Shown: one piece after another, positions 23,850 through 36,200 of the stretch | How positions within the stretch are numbered: position 1 is the stretch's first letter | How the letters are laid out: each line of letters starts with the position of its first letter | NCBI GenBank assembly: GCA_024138025.1 | Contig: JAMXBD010003423.1 | Coordinates: forward strand, 56,623 to 120,622 | Direction of reading: 5' to 3' | DNA length: 64,000 nt | Origin: Combretum micranthum | Lineage: Eukaryota; Streptophyta; Magnoliopsida; Myrtales; Combretaceae | The notes under the pieces: generated by a model | Database searches by the model: none | Seen by the model: only the letters and a program-made list of their open reading frames with translations | Told to the model about the DNA's origin: nothing | Translations under genes and position numbers: made by a program

Positions 23850-24411
23850 TCACAAGATTTTTCTTACAAGCTCACTATCATCAAAAGTTGTACCTAGTAA
23901 TGCAAGTTCATTAGTAGTCAAATTAAATCTATTAAATCCATTAGATATAGTTTGATCTGGTTGGAATCTGAATAATTTGTAGTCTTGCATGAGTGCTCCT
24001 CCTTTGGTATCTTTGATCATTGTAGCACCTTCATAGATTTCACATAGCTTGTCCCATATTTCTGTAGCAGATTCATATGATGAGATCATGGAAAATACAG
24101 TTTGAAAGATACTCATTAGGAGTTGGCTCTTTGTTATAATATTCATTTTTAGCCTTTTTCTTTTCCTCATTGGGTAGGATTGGATTATCTATAAGAATAA
24201 GCTATCGATCTCCATAACGTATGATTTCTCATGAAGCAAAATCAATATCTTTGATATATGTCTCCATCTTGCATTTCCAATAAAGAAAATTAATTCCATC
24301 AAAGAATGGCATGTGATTGGATGCAATTGTGATTGTATTGTAAACATTAGGCCATTGATCAACTCTTATAAACAAAGGAGTCACTGCTTTGATACCAAAT
24401 GTAGGTCTCAA
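23850..24411 (-). pseudogene. Copia gag N-terminal (DUF4219 and UBN2) fragment
   Basis: Two broken frames (24411-24229 and 24170-23850) carry the start and middle of a copia-type gag. The start PFFDGINFLYWKCKME matches the DUF4219 pattern F.G.NY..W...M. The second has the UBN2 pattern with W..L...YEG and later LFRFQPDQTISNGFNRF. The first frame opens inside the LTR and runs over the primer binding site, so its Met is not a real start. Confidence 0.7.
24385..24398 (-). promoter_or_regulatory. Primer binding site of the copia element
   Basis: The - strand reads TGGTATCAAAGCAG, close to the complement of the initiator tRNA-Met 3' end (TGGTATCAGAGC). It lies just inside the LTR end CA at 24401-24400 and before the gag frame. 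Confidence 0.75.
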
Positions 24412-25774
24412 AATGGCAAATAAGAGGAGGGGGGGGGGGGGGGGGGGGGGGGGAGGAGGTCACGGGCTTAAATCGTCTGTTCAAAATTTTTTGTCAAAAG
24501 ACACTTTCTTTTATTTTTCTTTTTTATGATGAATGCATACGATAATTAGTGAGTAAAATAATAAAAATTAAAGTGCAAATAAATAAAAGAGATGACGATT
24601 TATAAAGATTCCTCCTTAAAAATTAGTCCTCTGTCCTAGCACCACTGCTGGAGATTCGATCTTCCACATTAGTGGTTTTACTAATCTAATAGCTCTTATT
24701 CTACTTTCTAGCTGATCACTCAGCTATGCACAGGCTATAAGACTTTTGTAACCTCACTTTTATGTTAATCCTCACTCAAAAAAGTAAAGAAAGTTGTTAA
24801 AAGAATGAGAAAATATGAAGTCTCTAGTTTTAGCTCGGAATTTAAGAAGTTCACAGTGTTTACCAAAGTGGTTGTCAGGCTACTTAATAGGCTTTTACAA
24901 GTACAAAAAAAAAAAAAAAAAGATCTAGATGTTATTCTTGTTATTCTCTCTTTCTTTTTTTTTTTTTCTTTCATCTTTTCATATTTTGAATCTTGAAATA
25001 GAGAATATATATTTGCCTCTTGAATGGTTCTACTTGATGGAGATTTTTAAATGTTCAATAAATCCTATAATATCTTCTAACGACTTCTTTAGGATTGTTA
25101 TCTCTATTTTTGTGGGATTTGAAAATCTTATCTAAGTATTCAAACTTTGAACTATTTGATGATATCTTGTTCCACTTGCTAGCTTCAAATATTCTTGATA
25201 TTTATCTCCATCCGATTCTTCAATAACCTTACTTAGATAAACTTGAATTTAAGTTTTAAAGATTCCTCAAGTTTTCGATAAGCTTTAGCTAATATCAAAA
25301 ACTAGATAGAGTATATTTTCATCTTCATTTGATGAATTTATCAAAATATATTAAAGATATTTATTAAAAACGAATCATGAACTTTGCTGCATCTTGTAAA
25401 CATCTCCATAAAAATTTGAAAAAGCATTTTGTTGTAACTTATAAGAACTTCTTTGAAAATTCGTGAACACACTTGAAGAAGTTCGTGTATTACCTAAATA
25501 CACTTAATTAGTGGAGCCGGGGCTTCAAATAAATCCACCTTGTATTTTAATGATCAATAAAAACTATATAACCATTCATTCTATAAACCAAAGTAACATT
25601 CGTGCAATTGTCTATTCAAGTGTCCATTGAAACATCTATCAGAATGTCTTTTCATCTGCTTACTCAAGTGCCTATCATAATAATAGATACCTTATTCTAC
25701 ACACTTAAAACAGATTTATTAGCTATCTCTTAACCTTTTTGTTATCATCAAAACTTATTTTAGAAGACTCAACA
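24400..25774 (-). mobile_element. 5' LTR of the copia element
   Basis: On the - strand the LTR starts TGTTGAGTCTTC at 25774 and ends CA at 24401-24400 beside the primer site, about 1375 bp. The start TGTTGAGTCTTCTAAAATAA resembles LTR starts of plant Sirevirus-like copia elements. Only one LTR is present, so no target duplication can be checked. It abuts the left end of the Ty3/gypsy LTR beginning at about 25782, so it may have truncated that LTR. Confidence 0.6.
24429..24453. repeat. Homopolymer run of 25 G
   Basis: An uninterrupted G run of 25 bases, flanked by GAGGAGG-type purines, inside the copia LTR near its 3' end. Long G tracts are rare in AT-rich plant DNA. The length is likely to be imprecise in any assembly. 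Confidence 0.9.
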
Positions 25775-25781
25775 TGAACCT

Positions 25782-26188
25782 TGTTTTTTAAGTTTACTTT
25801 TTGTTTTCTATTTTAATTGTTTTAACTTTTATGTTTCATATTTTCCTTTACCGGACTTGTGGGAGTATATAAGGGTCCATAGGGTTATGTTAGAGAAGTT
25901 TTTTCCATCTTTGACATCTTATTGTTCTTTGTAACCAATTGCTTATTGAGTTATATTGAGTTTTCTTCCTAAGATTATTCTTTGTTGTTTCTTTTAATTG
26001 TGTGTAATATCAATTGATCAGAACAACTAGTGTGATTTTTTCTTTAGTGTGTCATATCCAAGGATTGATCATTTATATTTTATTTTTAGTTTTTCATAAA
26101 TCATAAAATCTAAAAAATATATTACAAATAACTAGATTGCAATGTAACACTAGATCCATAAAATACATGGATTCTCCAATCTGTATCA
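25782..26188 (+). mobile_element. 5' LTR of Ty3/gypsy element 1 (possibly truncated)
   Basis: Homologous over its length to 44535-44916. Shared words in order include GAGTATATAAGGGTCCA, CCAATTGCTTATT, TATTCTTTGTTGTTTCTTTT, CATATCCAAGGATTGAT and ATTCTCCAATC. It begins TGTTTTTTAAG and ends GTATCA. The TATA box is GAGTATATAAGG at about 25864. A degenerate primer site (TTGGTATTGC) follows the end. The left end touches the copia LTR, so the original start may be lost. Confidence 0.75.
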
Positions 26189-26254
26189 TCTTGGTATTGC
26201 TTGTGTGGCAAGTTTCCTTAATTTGATTACTCGTTAGTTTAACTCTTATTAAAG

Positions 26255-26978
26255 ATGACGAGTGAATCTAATAATAAAAATGGAGATGCCAAGGCTTCTA
26301 AGGTTGAAAGCACCACTAATAGTGAGTTATGGATATTATGAGGGAGATGATGCAAGATATGTAAACGATGATGTGTCAACAAAATAAAACCTTAAGAAAT
26401 GTTGAGCAAATTGTTAAGGAAACCCTCATAATCTTGAAACATAGGCACATGATGCTATTAAGGAATTAGAAAATAATTTGGGAGCTCACTACCTCATGAC
26501 GAACATGGTGTAGTAGATGGTCGTAGCAGAGATAGTGATAGTGGTAAAGGGAATGTTCACCAGCCAATGTGTAGTTGATGAGTTAGAGATTATGACAATG
26601 ATTTTAATAATTTCCATGATGGTCATAGGCCTAAAGGTTCGTGCGGTATTGAGAATGTAAAATTGAAAGTATTGTTTTTTGATAGTACTAGTGGAGTAGA
26701 TAATACTTTAATTAGGAGGATCAAATTGAGAAGCTCTTTGAATATCATGATTGTGATGATGTGCAAGGGTTAAGCCTGTCGCTATTGATTTTTAAGGTCA
26801 TGTGGCACATTGGTGGAAGAATGTTTTGGCTAGTACAAGGAGGAATGGAGAGTGTGATGTTACTAGTTGGGCTGAGATGTGAGAATTATTATAGTAGAAG
26901 TTTGTTGTTGATTATTATACCTAAAAATTGTCGATGAGATTGCACACTTTGTGTCAAGGAAACAAGAATTCGACTGAG
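26255..26978 (+). pseudogene. Ty3/gypsy element 1 gag, 5' part
   Basis: A gag reading starts MTSESNNKNGDAKASK, then decays with stops. Recognisable Ty3/gypsy gag motifs are VKLKVLFFD, DQIEKLFEYHDCDD-like, and the WW-containing core region (GHVAHWWKN) at about 26800-26820. It is interrupted at 26978 by the R-family insertion and resumes at 40294 in the same frame, apart from older mutations. Confidence 0.7.
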
Positions 26979-27551
26979 TGATTGTGATCAAATTAAAATC
27001 CAATATGTACTCTATCCTATGATCATTCTATGGCAAGCATACCAATAAGCTTTTAGTATAACACTTAATATTAGGTATCGTTCCTCGAGGATGTTTTTTA
27101 ATCACTAATAATCACCCTAATTCTATTATCTAACCTATAAATATCAACGATTTTAATTATTATTAACTAATTATTACATCTAATTTATCAATATCAAGAT
27201 TACTTTTCTTTAAATTAATATTCATAACTTACTCTAACATTTCAAATTACCAGTACTTATCATGTAACGTTTACCCTATAAAGATAATTCAACTCATAGA
27301 TCACTTTCTTAGACCACAAGATTCCTAAATTAGTTAATATCTTTCTCAAGATTATTAAACCACAACCTTAGAACAGTCTATTGAAAACTCTTTCAATTAA
27401 CAACAATCTAGAAATCGCATTAAAGAACAATGAATCCCTTATTAGAAATAAAACCTTACCTTAGATCTTACATTTAATACAGAAGAATTATAATACTCTC
27501 TCTCTAGATGTGCATGCAATTCTTTTCATCTATGAAAGATCTATTCATATA

Positions 27552-27556
27552 AGTAC
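27552..27556. repeat. Target duplication AGTAC, left of the LARD
   Basis: AGTAC directly precedes the left LTR and recurs at 36696-36700 directly after the right LTR. Confidence 0.9.
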
Positions 27557-30500
27557 TGTAAAGACCCGACATGCTAAATTTTCAAATTAAGCACATCAAG
27601 TCCCCAACCACGTATAACTCTTACGAATTATACGTAAGGTTGTCTTAAAAGAAGGTGTTTATGTTGAACATTGCTATTCAATTTTAGATTATGAAATCGT
27701 TTAGTTAGATTTCTAAATAACTGGATTAGCAGCGGAAAAATAAACTTTAATAAAAACGTTTCTACATAAAAGCATTTCGAACTTTCACTATTGAAAGTGG
27801 AAAAACTTTCAGTTAGATAAATATTTAAAAGCTTATTTACAAAACGGGCACTAACAAGCCCTTAAATGAAAATACGAATTTATAAATAAATCCAGTTTTA
27901 CAAAACAAAGCAAAGAAGAAACAAAATACAAATATATCTCGGTCCTATTACATTTCACTCATCTCCCAAATCTTCAGAATCGCCCGAAACTCGGGACAAA
28001 CATCATCACATCAATCATCATCACCATCACCATCAAACTCATCATCATCAAGTCATCATCTCATCATCAACAATAACAATACCTGTAAAAAGAATAACAA
28101 CAACAATAATGAGCCGGAGCCCAGTACACAGCAACACAATCACACACGGAGTGACACACGAGCTTAACTAAATGCAAATGCAACAACCACAAGTTATTAT
28201 CTTTCTTTAAAGTAAACAAATCAACACGGGAGTATTCAAACTCCGGACAATAGGGATCGCGAGGGGACCTGAGTAACACTCGGACGCTCAGGGGGTTGAT
28301 ATAAGTAGTTCGGGTACTCATACCGTCCTAGATATCGTTAAGTCAAAGAGAAAAGTAGCTTCCTCCAGGGTTAATAGCCGTTACTTAGCTCTATTTATAC
28401 TCAGTCCATATCATAAAATATAGTTCACCCGTTCTCATAAACGTTTGAACTAAACTATGGTACTTCCTACCGAGTTTAAATAAATTTTCGCCGATCTATA
28501 CCCCCCGTCGACTACCCGCCGTACCACTTAATGAAAGTCATCTCAAATGACAGGAGTGGCCTAAGCGCCTAGATCTATCATGCTCAAACCGAGCAAGGTG
28601 CCGCTCCCCGAACCAGATACCAACTTCCATCCCAAACTCATCAAACTATGAGGGGTCGCCGTTAGGTTCACACATGACCTGGCGTAGGAATTGGATTTTA
28701 ACGGCATAAAACACAAATCAACACTCATCAATTATTAAACCGTCTTTAAGTTTTTAATCCATTTAGGATGCCTATCCTATCAATCATCACGCAAGTTACT
28801 GCGTACCTTGAATATGAAATCCAAACATAGCTTCGGAAGGAAATTTCATAAGATAATCCAGAAGATAAAATCAGATATCCACCACTGTTAAGAAAAGAGC
28901 TCGTATAAGAAACTAAACTAAACTAATCATCCACTTCATCAAATTCATACAAGAACTTATATCAATTATTCACTAATCTCTAACTCATTTTATTAACTCC
29001 TATTTGATCAGACACTAATGTGGAACCCCACTATGGCTGCGAATATCGCCCCGCCAAAATATGGACAGTTCTCCTTTGTCTGTCAAAGAATTTCTTTTCA
29101 CTTTAATTATAGTTTCTTATCACAAAACATAGCATATATAAAGCATTCATACATAAAAGCATTTATATTCAAAGCAAATAAACATTTGAAACAACATATT
29201 CCCCATGTTATTCAAAGATCACCCTAACACATTCATTTAATCCAATTATTTGTTACTAACCCATTTTAGCTTAACCTTAGCCATTTAATTCAAAAGCCAA
29301 GCCAAGTGGATTAAGCTTAAGAAATCTAGTTCATTTTAGTTTAATTGAGTTCATTAAGTCAAACTCATTAGAATTAATCATTTAATCTAATTACTAAGCC
29401 AAAGTAATTAAACTAACTCAATCTAATTTATTTTAACTCATTCAGGTCTATTTAATCAAGTTGAACTTAAGTTTGTTAACTAAGTTCATTTTATAACTAA
29501 CTTCTAGATTTAATCTAATTATTTGTTAAATCTATAAATCTACTTAACCCATATTTAATTACATGAATTAATTCACTCAACACATCAAATATCACTTATC
29601 TATCTCATTTTATCTCAAAAAGATCCATTTCCTAAGCAAAAACACATTTAACAAACAAAACAAGTTTTTGACTTTGTTTTGAAAAGTGTTGCAGCTGGAA
29701 AGAATCAAAATTTAAGAATCGATAACTTTCGAATTTGTAAAAACTCAAAACATGAAATTGTAGATCTCTTTTTAAGATTTCCAACGCAACTTGAATCACC
29801 TCAATCGGAGGTCGGATGAAAAAGTTATGGCTAAAATACAAACGGCTGCGAAACAGGGAAAGTCTACACGACCGGGTACACGGCCGTGTAAGGAGGCCGT
29901 GTTGAGTAAAAAAAATGACCCGAGAGCAACTTTTAAGAATTTCAAGGCCTACACGACCATGTACACAGGCTGTGTACACTGGAGCGAAAAAATTACGAAA
30001 TCCCCTGTTTTCAAAATGCATTTTACACTTCTTAAAATTCTTTAAACTCATTCCAAAGTTACTCTAAAGCTTATTACATGATCATCCCATCATTCAAACA
30101 ACACCAAACATCTCCAAAACTTCATCAACTCCAAATCACTATTCATCATCTTCTTCCTCCAACCAAACCCCAACTTCCATCAACCATTAAACCAACAAAT
30201 ACATAAATAAACAGCACTCTCAACCCAATTCAACATCAATTCATCAATTAAAAATGTAAATAACAAGTAAAAGCAAAGAGAAATAGAAAACTAACTTAGC
30301 TTTTAGAAAAGACACAAGTTGAAACTTCCTCCTCTAGCTCGGTTTCCTCCATCTAGTTCATCTCCTAGCTTTGATTCATCCTCTAGATAGCTTTGATATT
30401 GAGATTTGTGGAAGAATTTGGAAGAAAAGAAGAGGAAAGAAGAAGAAGAAGAAGAAGAGGGAGAAGAGGGAAACGTAGGAAAATAAAAGGGAAAGAAAGG

Positions 30501-30984
30501 GCAGCCCAAAAGGATAAAAGAAAAGGAAAGTATATATTAAAATTTAGATATTTTAGAAATAGGATATAGGTTTAGAACTATCAGATCGATATCTATAGTT
30601 CCAGAAGTATTTAAAAGATGATTTCTGAACCGATAGGTTATAAATTAAGATCTTGAAATAAGAACTTAATTTAGGAATTTAATTTGGATAAAAGATATTT
30701 AATTTGAGTTCGGGTTTAAGAACTGATATTTTTATTCAAGCAAATGAACTCAAATTTTACTGAGATTTAGGAATTAGTGTTTAGGCTAAGAATCAAGGTT
30801 TAGGAACCCTCTAAACATTTCAATGACTTGTTTAGAGATTTTAGGAATTTCAAATCTCAAAACCAACTTAATTATTAGCTAATTAAATTAAGCCAACTTG
30901 TCTAATTAAATCCTATAATTCATTTCATCTATTTAATCTATCTAAACTCAATTTCTAATCTTGGTGAATATTTGGGGTATTTCA
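27557..30984 (-). repeat. LARD 3' LTR (left copy)
   Basis: Contains a GC-rich palindromic patch near 29868-29975 with ACACGGCCGTGT (29878-29889) and a weak ATCATCA-rich stretch near 27995-28075. No real gene: the overlapping frames at 29018-29227 and 29632-30051 are repeated in the other LTR and lack known domains. Confidence 0.92.
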
Positions 30985-31002
30985 TTCTTCCCACCTTACA
31001 AG
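30985..31002 (-). promoter_or_regulatory. LARD polypurine tract
   Basis: The - strand reads GTAAGGTGGGAAGAA directly before the 3' LTR start TGAAATACC. Upstream of it, 31017-31001 reads TTTCGAGGACGAAATTC on the - strand. In chromovirus (Tekay/Del-type) elements this word often sits near the end of the polyprotein region just before the tract. Confidence 0.75.
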
Positions 31003-33254
31003 AATTTCGTCCTCGAAATTCACTTAACTTTTGTTGATAGAGACATATCATATCTTTTTAAACTTTGTTATCTCAAAACCTTTTATCATTTTAAGACTTT
31101 TACTTAATCTTTATGGTTCCATTACGCTTCTGTTGCGCACTTTGATCATTTTCTTTGAATTTTGTTCTTATACTTCTTCATTTTGAATTATTTGGAAAAC
31201 ATATATAAATTTCAAATTCTAGTTGTATATGATTATTGTCAAAAGGATTTTGAAGTTCTATTGGATATTTTTCATTATCTTTGATTTCGGAAAACATATT
31301 GGGATTTTGAATCATTTTTCCTTAATCACTTATATTTGAAAATTTTCTTTTCATTTTCTTTACAAGAAACATTTTGATATTCGAGTTACATTGATTCATT
31401 CTTTTCTTGAAATTCATTTGTTCATGTTTTGATTTTAAGATTTTGAAAACTTTAATGTCTCTTTAACTTACTCAACTGTTATTCCATGCAACTTCAGAAT
31501 ATATATAAGCAATAGGAATTAGTTTAGCGATTTTAACCCTCCATTGACTCGATTTTAAGAAGACTCAAACTCAAACAAAAACAACAAACGACTTGACTCA
31601 CTTGTGTATCTCGCCTTGAGATAACACACAACAATACACAAAAGAAACAAAAGACATAACAAAACGACTCAACAATGAGGTTATAAACTCACTATTCCAT
31701 TCTCACTTGCATATATATGTCAATTTGCATATGAAACATACAGTATCCGAATTCTTTTAATGATCAAAGATGTTATGTTTGGTATTCATCTTGATATGGT
31801 AGTAATCAAGACGTCTCATGTCATTTTGGTCGCACATATATATGGAATCGATTTATTTGGATCGAGAATATGGAATCGATAATAAATAGTTATCTATTGT
31901 GTTTTAGGATTTCAAATCTTGGTTTCCATTTTGACATGATATTGACTTTTGGAAATTTCTTAAACACTTTTACCCGTGATATACTTAGGATATTTCTTCA
32001 ATTATCTCATTTTAATCTTTTGATTTTGTAAGAAACTTGTATTTGATTTAGATTTGATAGTCAATTTGAAATTTGGTTTTACTAGACAATTATATTTTCG
32101 ATATATGTTATCGTATTAGTAGATTTGGGTAGATTGAAATTTACATCCCAATCTAATTGAAATTTGGAATCATTCTTTTCATTTTGAGTTTTCTTTTCCA
32201 CTTGATTTTAATTTATATCTCTCACATATATAAATTTGATATGTAAAGGTCAATTTGATATTTCAAATTTTCTTTTCTATTTGATTCTCTTCATTTTAAG
32301 CTTTAACATTAGTTTTGATTTTGGGAGATATATGTTGGTCATATGTAACTTTAAGGAATCATATTTACTTTGAAATATTTGAGTTTTCTTCTATTTGATT
32401 CCAATATATGTTTATCACATTTACACTTTTAAGAAGTCAAGGTCACTTATAATCTTGAATTTTCTTCTCATTTCGATTTCTCAATTTTGTCAACATATCA
32501 ACAAATTAGACTTAAGAGAGGAAGAAAGAAATCCCTATTATAGTCTATCAAATTTTATTAAAACAACACATCTAATACATAACACACAAGCACCTAAGAG
32601 TCTATCTCAAATTTTAAAGGATTTAGGGGAATAAATCCTAGTGTTTGTCTAAATCATTTGTCTCTATTTACATTTAGTCAAATTTGAGTTAATTTCAATT
32701 TACAAGCAAGCATCAAACAAGCACTCACAATTATATTATAAACAAAACACACATACATATATATCACATAGCATTCACCATTACATTATAAAAGAAATCA
32801 ATATAAAGAAACATATATATATATACATAAACAACGCATAGGAATCATGCAATGTTCATTTTATAGCAAGCATTAAACATACTCTCACAATTATAACAAA
32901 ATTACATAATAAACATACATGTATACATTACATCAAACACACATATACCTTATAGCATTCACAAATATACTATAAGACAAATCGATTTAAAAGAAACATG
33001 TATATATAAACAACACATAGAAATCATGCAAAGCTCATTTAAGCTCATTTTCAGATATCAACAGAAAATAAATTTGAGCCAAGTTGATTAATTTAGTGTG
33101 TCAAATCAATTTTTATTAACTACTAACTAATTTATCAAACAACAAGAAACAATAAACAATCAAACAAACAAACCGAATTCCCAAGCTTTCCCGCACTCAA
33201 CTCACCGATTCTAAACGAATCCTAATTCATTATGCAAAAGCAATGTTCAAGATA
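31003..33254 (-). other. LARD non-coding internal region
   Basis: About 2.25 kb, very AT-rich. Translation in all frames gives only short frames without retrotransposon motifs. A tandem pair of about 160 bp lies at its right part. Sequence here may serve packaging and dimerisation, as assumed for LARD elements. Confidence 0.8.
32707..33040. repeat. Diverged tandem pair, about 160 bp unit
   Basis: Unit 1 (32707-32866) and unit 2 (32867 to about 33040) share, in order, CAAGCAT.AAACA, CTCACAATTATA, the CATTACA/CATAGCATTCAC block, AAACAACGCATAG / AAACAACACATAG and AATCATGCAA. It lies next to the primer site on the 5' leader side of the LARD. Confidence 0.65.
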
Positions 33255-33273
33255 AACATTGCTCTGATACCAT
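33255..33273 (-). promoter_or_regulatory. LARD primer binding site
   Basis: The - strand reads GATGGTATCAGAGCAATG beginning at 33274, beside the 5' LTR end. TGGTATCAGAGC is the exact complement of the initiator tRNA-Met 3' end. This fixes the right LTR as the 5' LTR. Confidence 0.9.
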
Positions 33274-33274
33274 C

Positions 33275-36200
33275 TGTAAAGACCCGACATGCTCAATTTT
33301 CAAATTAAGCACATCAAGTCCCCAACCACGTATAACTCTTGCGAATTATACGTAAGGTTGTCTTAAAAGAAGGTGTTTATGTTGAACATTGCTATTCAAT
33401 TTTAGATTATGAAATCGTTTAGTTAGATTTCTAATAACTGGATTAGCAGCGGAAAAATAAACTTTAATAAAAACGTTTCTACATAAAAGCATTTCAAACT
33501 TCACTATTAAAGTGGAAAAACTTTCTTAGATAAATATTTACAAAGCTTATTTACAAAAACACGGGCACTAACAAGCCCTTAAATGAAAATACAATTTATA
33601 AATAAATCCAGTCCTCTTACAAAAAAAGCAAAGAAGAAACAAAATACAAATATTCTCGTCCTATCACATTTCACTCATCTCCCAAATCTTCAGAATCGCC
33701 CAAAACCGGGACAAACATCATCACATCAATCATCATCACCATCACCATCAAACTCATCATCATCAAGTCATCATCTCATCATCAACAATAACAATCCTGT
33801 AAAAAGAATAACAACAACAATAATGAGCCGGAGCCCAGTACACAGCAACACAATCACACACGAGTGACACACGAGCTTAACTAAATGCAAATGCAACAAC
33901 CACAAGTTATTATCTTTCTTTAAAGTAAACAAATCAACACGGGAGTATTCAAACTCCGGACAAAGGGATCGCGAGGGGACCTGAGTAACACTCGGACGCT
34001 CAGGGGGTTGATATAAGTAGTTCGGGTACTCATACCGTCCTAGATATCGTTAAGTCAAAGAGAAAAGTAGCTTCCTCCAGGGTTAATAGCCGTTACTTAG
34101 CTCTATTTATACTCAGTCCATATCATAAAATATAGTTCACCCGTTCTCATAAACGTTTGAACTAAACTATGGTACTTCCTACCGAGTTTAAATAAATTTT
34201 CGCCGATCTATACCCCCCGTCGACTACCCGCCGTACCACTTAATGAAAGTCATCTCAAATGACAGGAGTGGCCTAAGCGCCTAGATCTATCATGCTCAAA
34301 CCGAGCAAGTGCCGCTCCCCGAACCAGATACCAACTTCCATCCCAAACTCATCAAACTATGAGGGGTCGCCGTTAGGTTCACACATGACCTGGCGTAGGA
34401 ATTGGATTTTAACGGCATAAAACACAAATCAACACTCATCAATTATTAAACCGTCTTTAAGTTTTTAATCCATTTAGGATGCCTATCCTATCAATCATCA
34501 CGCAAGTTACTGCGTACCTTGAATATGAAATCCAAACATAGCTTCGGAAGGAAATTTCATAAGATAATCCAGAAGATAAAATCAGATATCCACCACTGTT
34601 AAGAAAAGAGCTCGTATAAGAAACTAAACTAAACTAATCATCCACTTCATCAAATTCATACAAGAACTTATATCAATTATTCACTAATCTCTAACTCATT
34701 TTATTAACTCCTATTTGATCAGACACTAATGTGGAACCCCACTATGGCTGCGAATATCGCCCCGCCAAAATATGGACAGTTCTCCTTTGTCTGTCAAAGA
34801 ATTTCTTTTCACTTTAATTATAGTTTCTTATCACAAAACATAGCATATATAAAGCATTCATACATAAAAGCATTTATATTCAAAGCAAATAAACATTTGA
34901 AACAACATATTCCCCATGTTATTCAAAGATCACCCTAACACATTCATTTAATCCAATTATTTGTTACTAACCCATTTTAGCTTAACCTTAGCCATTTAAT
35001 TCAAAAGCCAAGCCAAGTGGATTAAGCTTAAGAAATCTAGTTCATTTTAGTTTAATTGAGTTCATTAAGTCAAACTCATTAGAATTAATCATTTAATCTA
35101 ATTACTAAGCCAAAGTAATTAAACTAACTCAATCTAATTTATTTTAACTCATTCAGGTCTATTTAATCAAGTTGAACTTAAGTTTGTTAACTAAGTTCAT
35201 TTTATAACTAACTTCTAGATTTAATCTAATTATTTGTTAAATCTATAAATCTACTTAACCCATATTTAATTACATGAATTAATTCACTCAACACATCAAA
35301 TATCACTTATCTATCTCATTTTATCTCAAAAAGATCCATTTCCTAAGCAAAAACACATTTAACAAACAAAACAAGTTTTTGACTTTGTTTTGAAAAGTGT
35401 TGCAGCTGGAAAGAATCAAAATTTAAGCATCTATAAGTTTCGAATTTGTAAAAACTCAAAACATGAAAATTGTAGATCTCTTTTTAAGATTTCCAACGCA
35501 ACTTGAATCACCTCAATCGGAGGTCGGATGAAAAAGTTATGGCTAAAATACAAACGGCTGCGAAACAGGGAAAGTCTACACGACCGGGTACACGGCCGTG
35601 TAGGAGGCCGTGTTGAGTAAAAAAAATGACCCGAGAGCAACTTTTAAGAATTTCAAGGCCTACACGACCATGTACACAGGCTGTGTACACTGGAGCGAAA
35701 AAATTACGAAATCCCCTGTTTTCAAAATGCATTTTACACTTCTTAAAATTCTTTAAACTCATTCCAAAGTTACTCTAAAGCTTATTACATGATCATCCCA
35801 TCATTCAAACAACACCAAACATCTCCAAAACTTCATCAACTCCAAATCACTATTCATCATCTTCTTCCTCCAACCAAACCCCAACTTCCATCAACCATTA
35901 AACCAACAAATACATAAATAAACAGCACTCTCAACCCAATTCAACATCAATTCATCAATTAAAAATGTAAATAACAAGTAAAAGCAAAGAGAAATAGAAG
36001 AAAACGGTAATTAGCTTTTAGAAAAGACACAAGTTGAAACTTCCTCCTCTAGCTCGGTTTCCTCCATCTAGTTCATCTCCTAGCTTTGATTCATCCTCTA
36101 GATAGCTTTGATATTGAGATTTGTGGAAGAATTTGGAAGAAAAGAAGAGGAAAGAAGAAGAAGAAGAGAGAGGGAGAAGAGGGAAACGTAGGAAAATAAA

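Larger units (their letters stand above)
21421..24398 (-). mobile_element. Ty1/copia internal region, gag to integrase, 3'-truncated and decayed
   Basis: Domains in order on the - strand: FDGINFLYWKCKMETYI (about 24320-24270), the DUF4219-like start of gag; the UBN2 gag region with SYESATEIWDKLCEIYEG (24170-23850); zinc knuckle CFECKKPGHIKYEY with the last Cys changed to Tyr (23597-23388); a second knuckle CYSCNKYGHIEKYC (22812-22459); the gag-pre-integrase domain with FVWHKNLRHVNF and IGLPKI (22078-21818); the integrase core with RTDYGKEFEN (about 21580-21550); and VVESKNRVLQEMA ending at about 21424. Many frameshifts and stops. Reverse transcriptase, RNase H and the 3' LTR are missing. Two zinc knuckles and the LTR start suggest a Sirevirus-type lineage, but that is inference. 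Confidence 0.8.

Noticed and set aside
27995..28080. ATCATCA-rich stretch considered as a CRISPR-like or satellite array
   Set aside because: It is a simple trinucleotide-like run in both LARD LTRs, without regular repeats and spacers; CRISPR arrays are not expected in plants.
29018..29227. A 69-residue frame repeated identically at 34729-34938
   Set aside because: Its duplication comes from the LARD LTR pair. There is no domain and it covers only a small part of a non-coding LTR.
29632..30051. A 139-residue frame in the LARD LTR, similar at 35508-35762
   Set aside because: The frame is broken by a one-base difference between the LTRs, spans the palindromic ACACGGCCGTGT patch, and has no retrotransposon motif.
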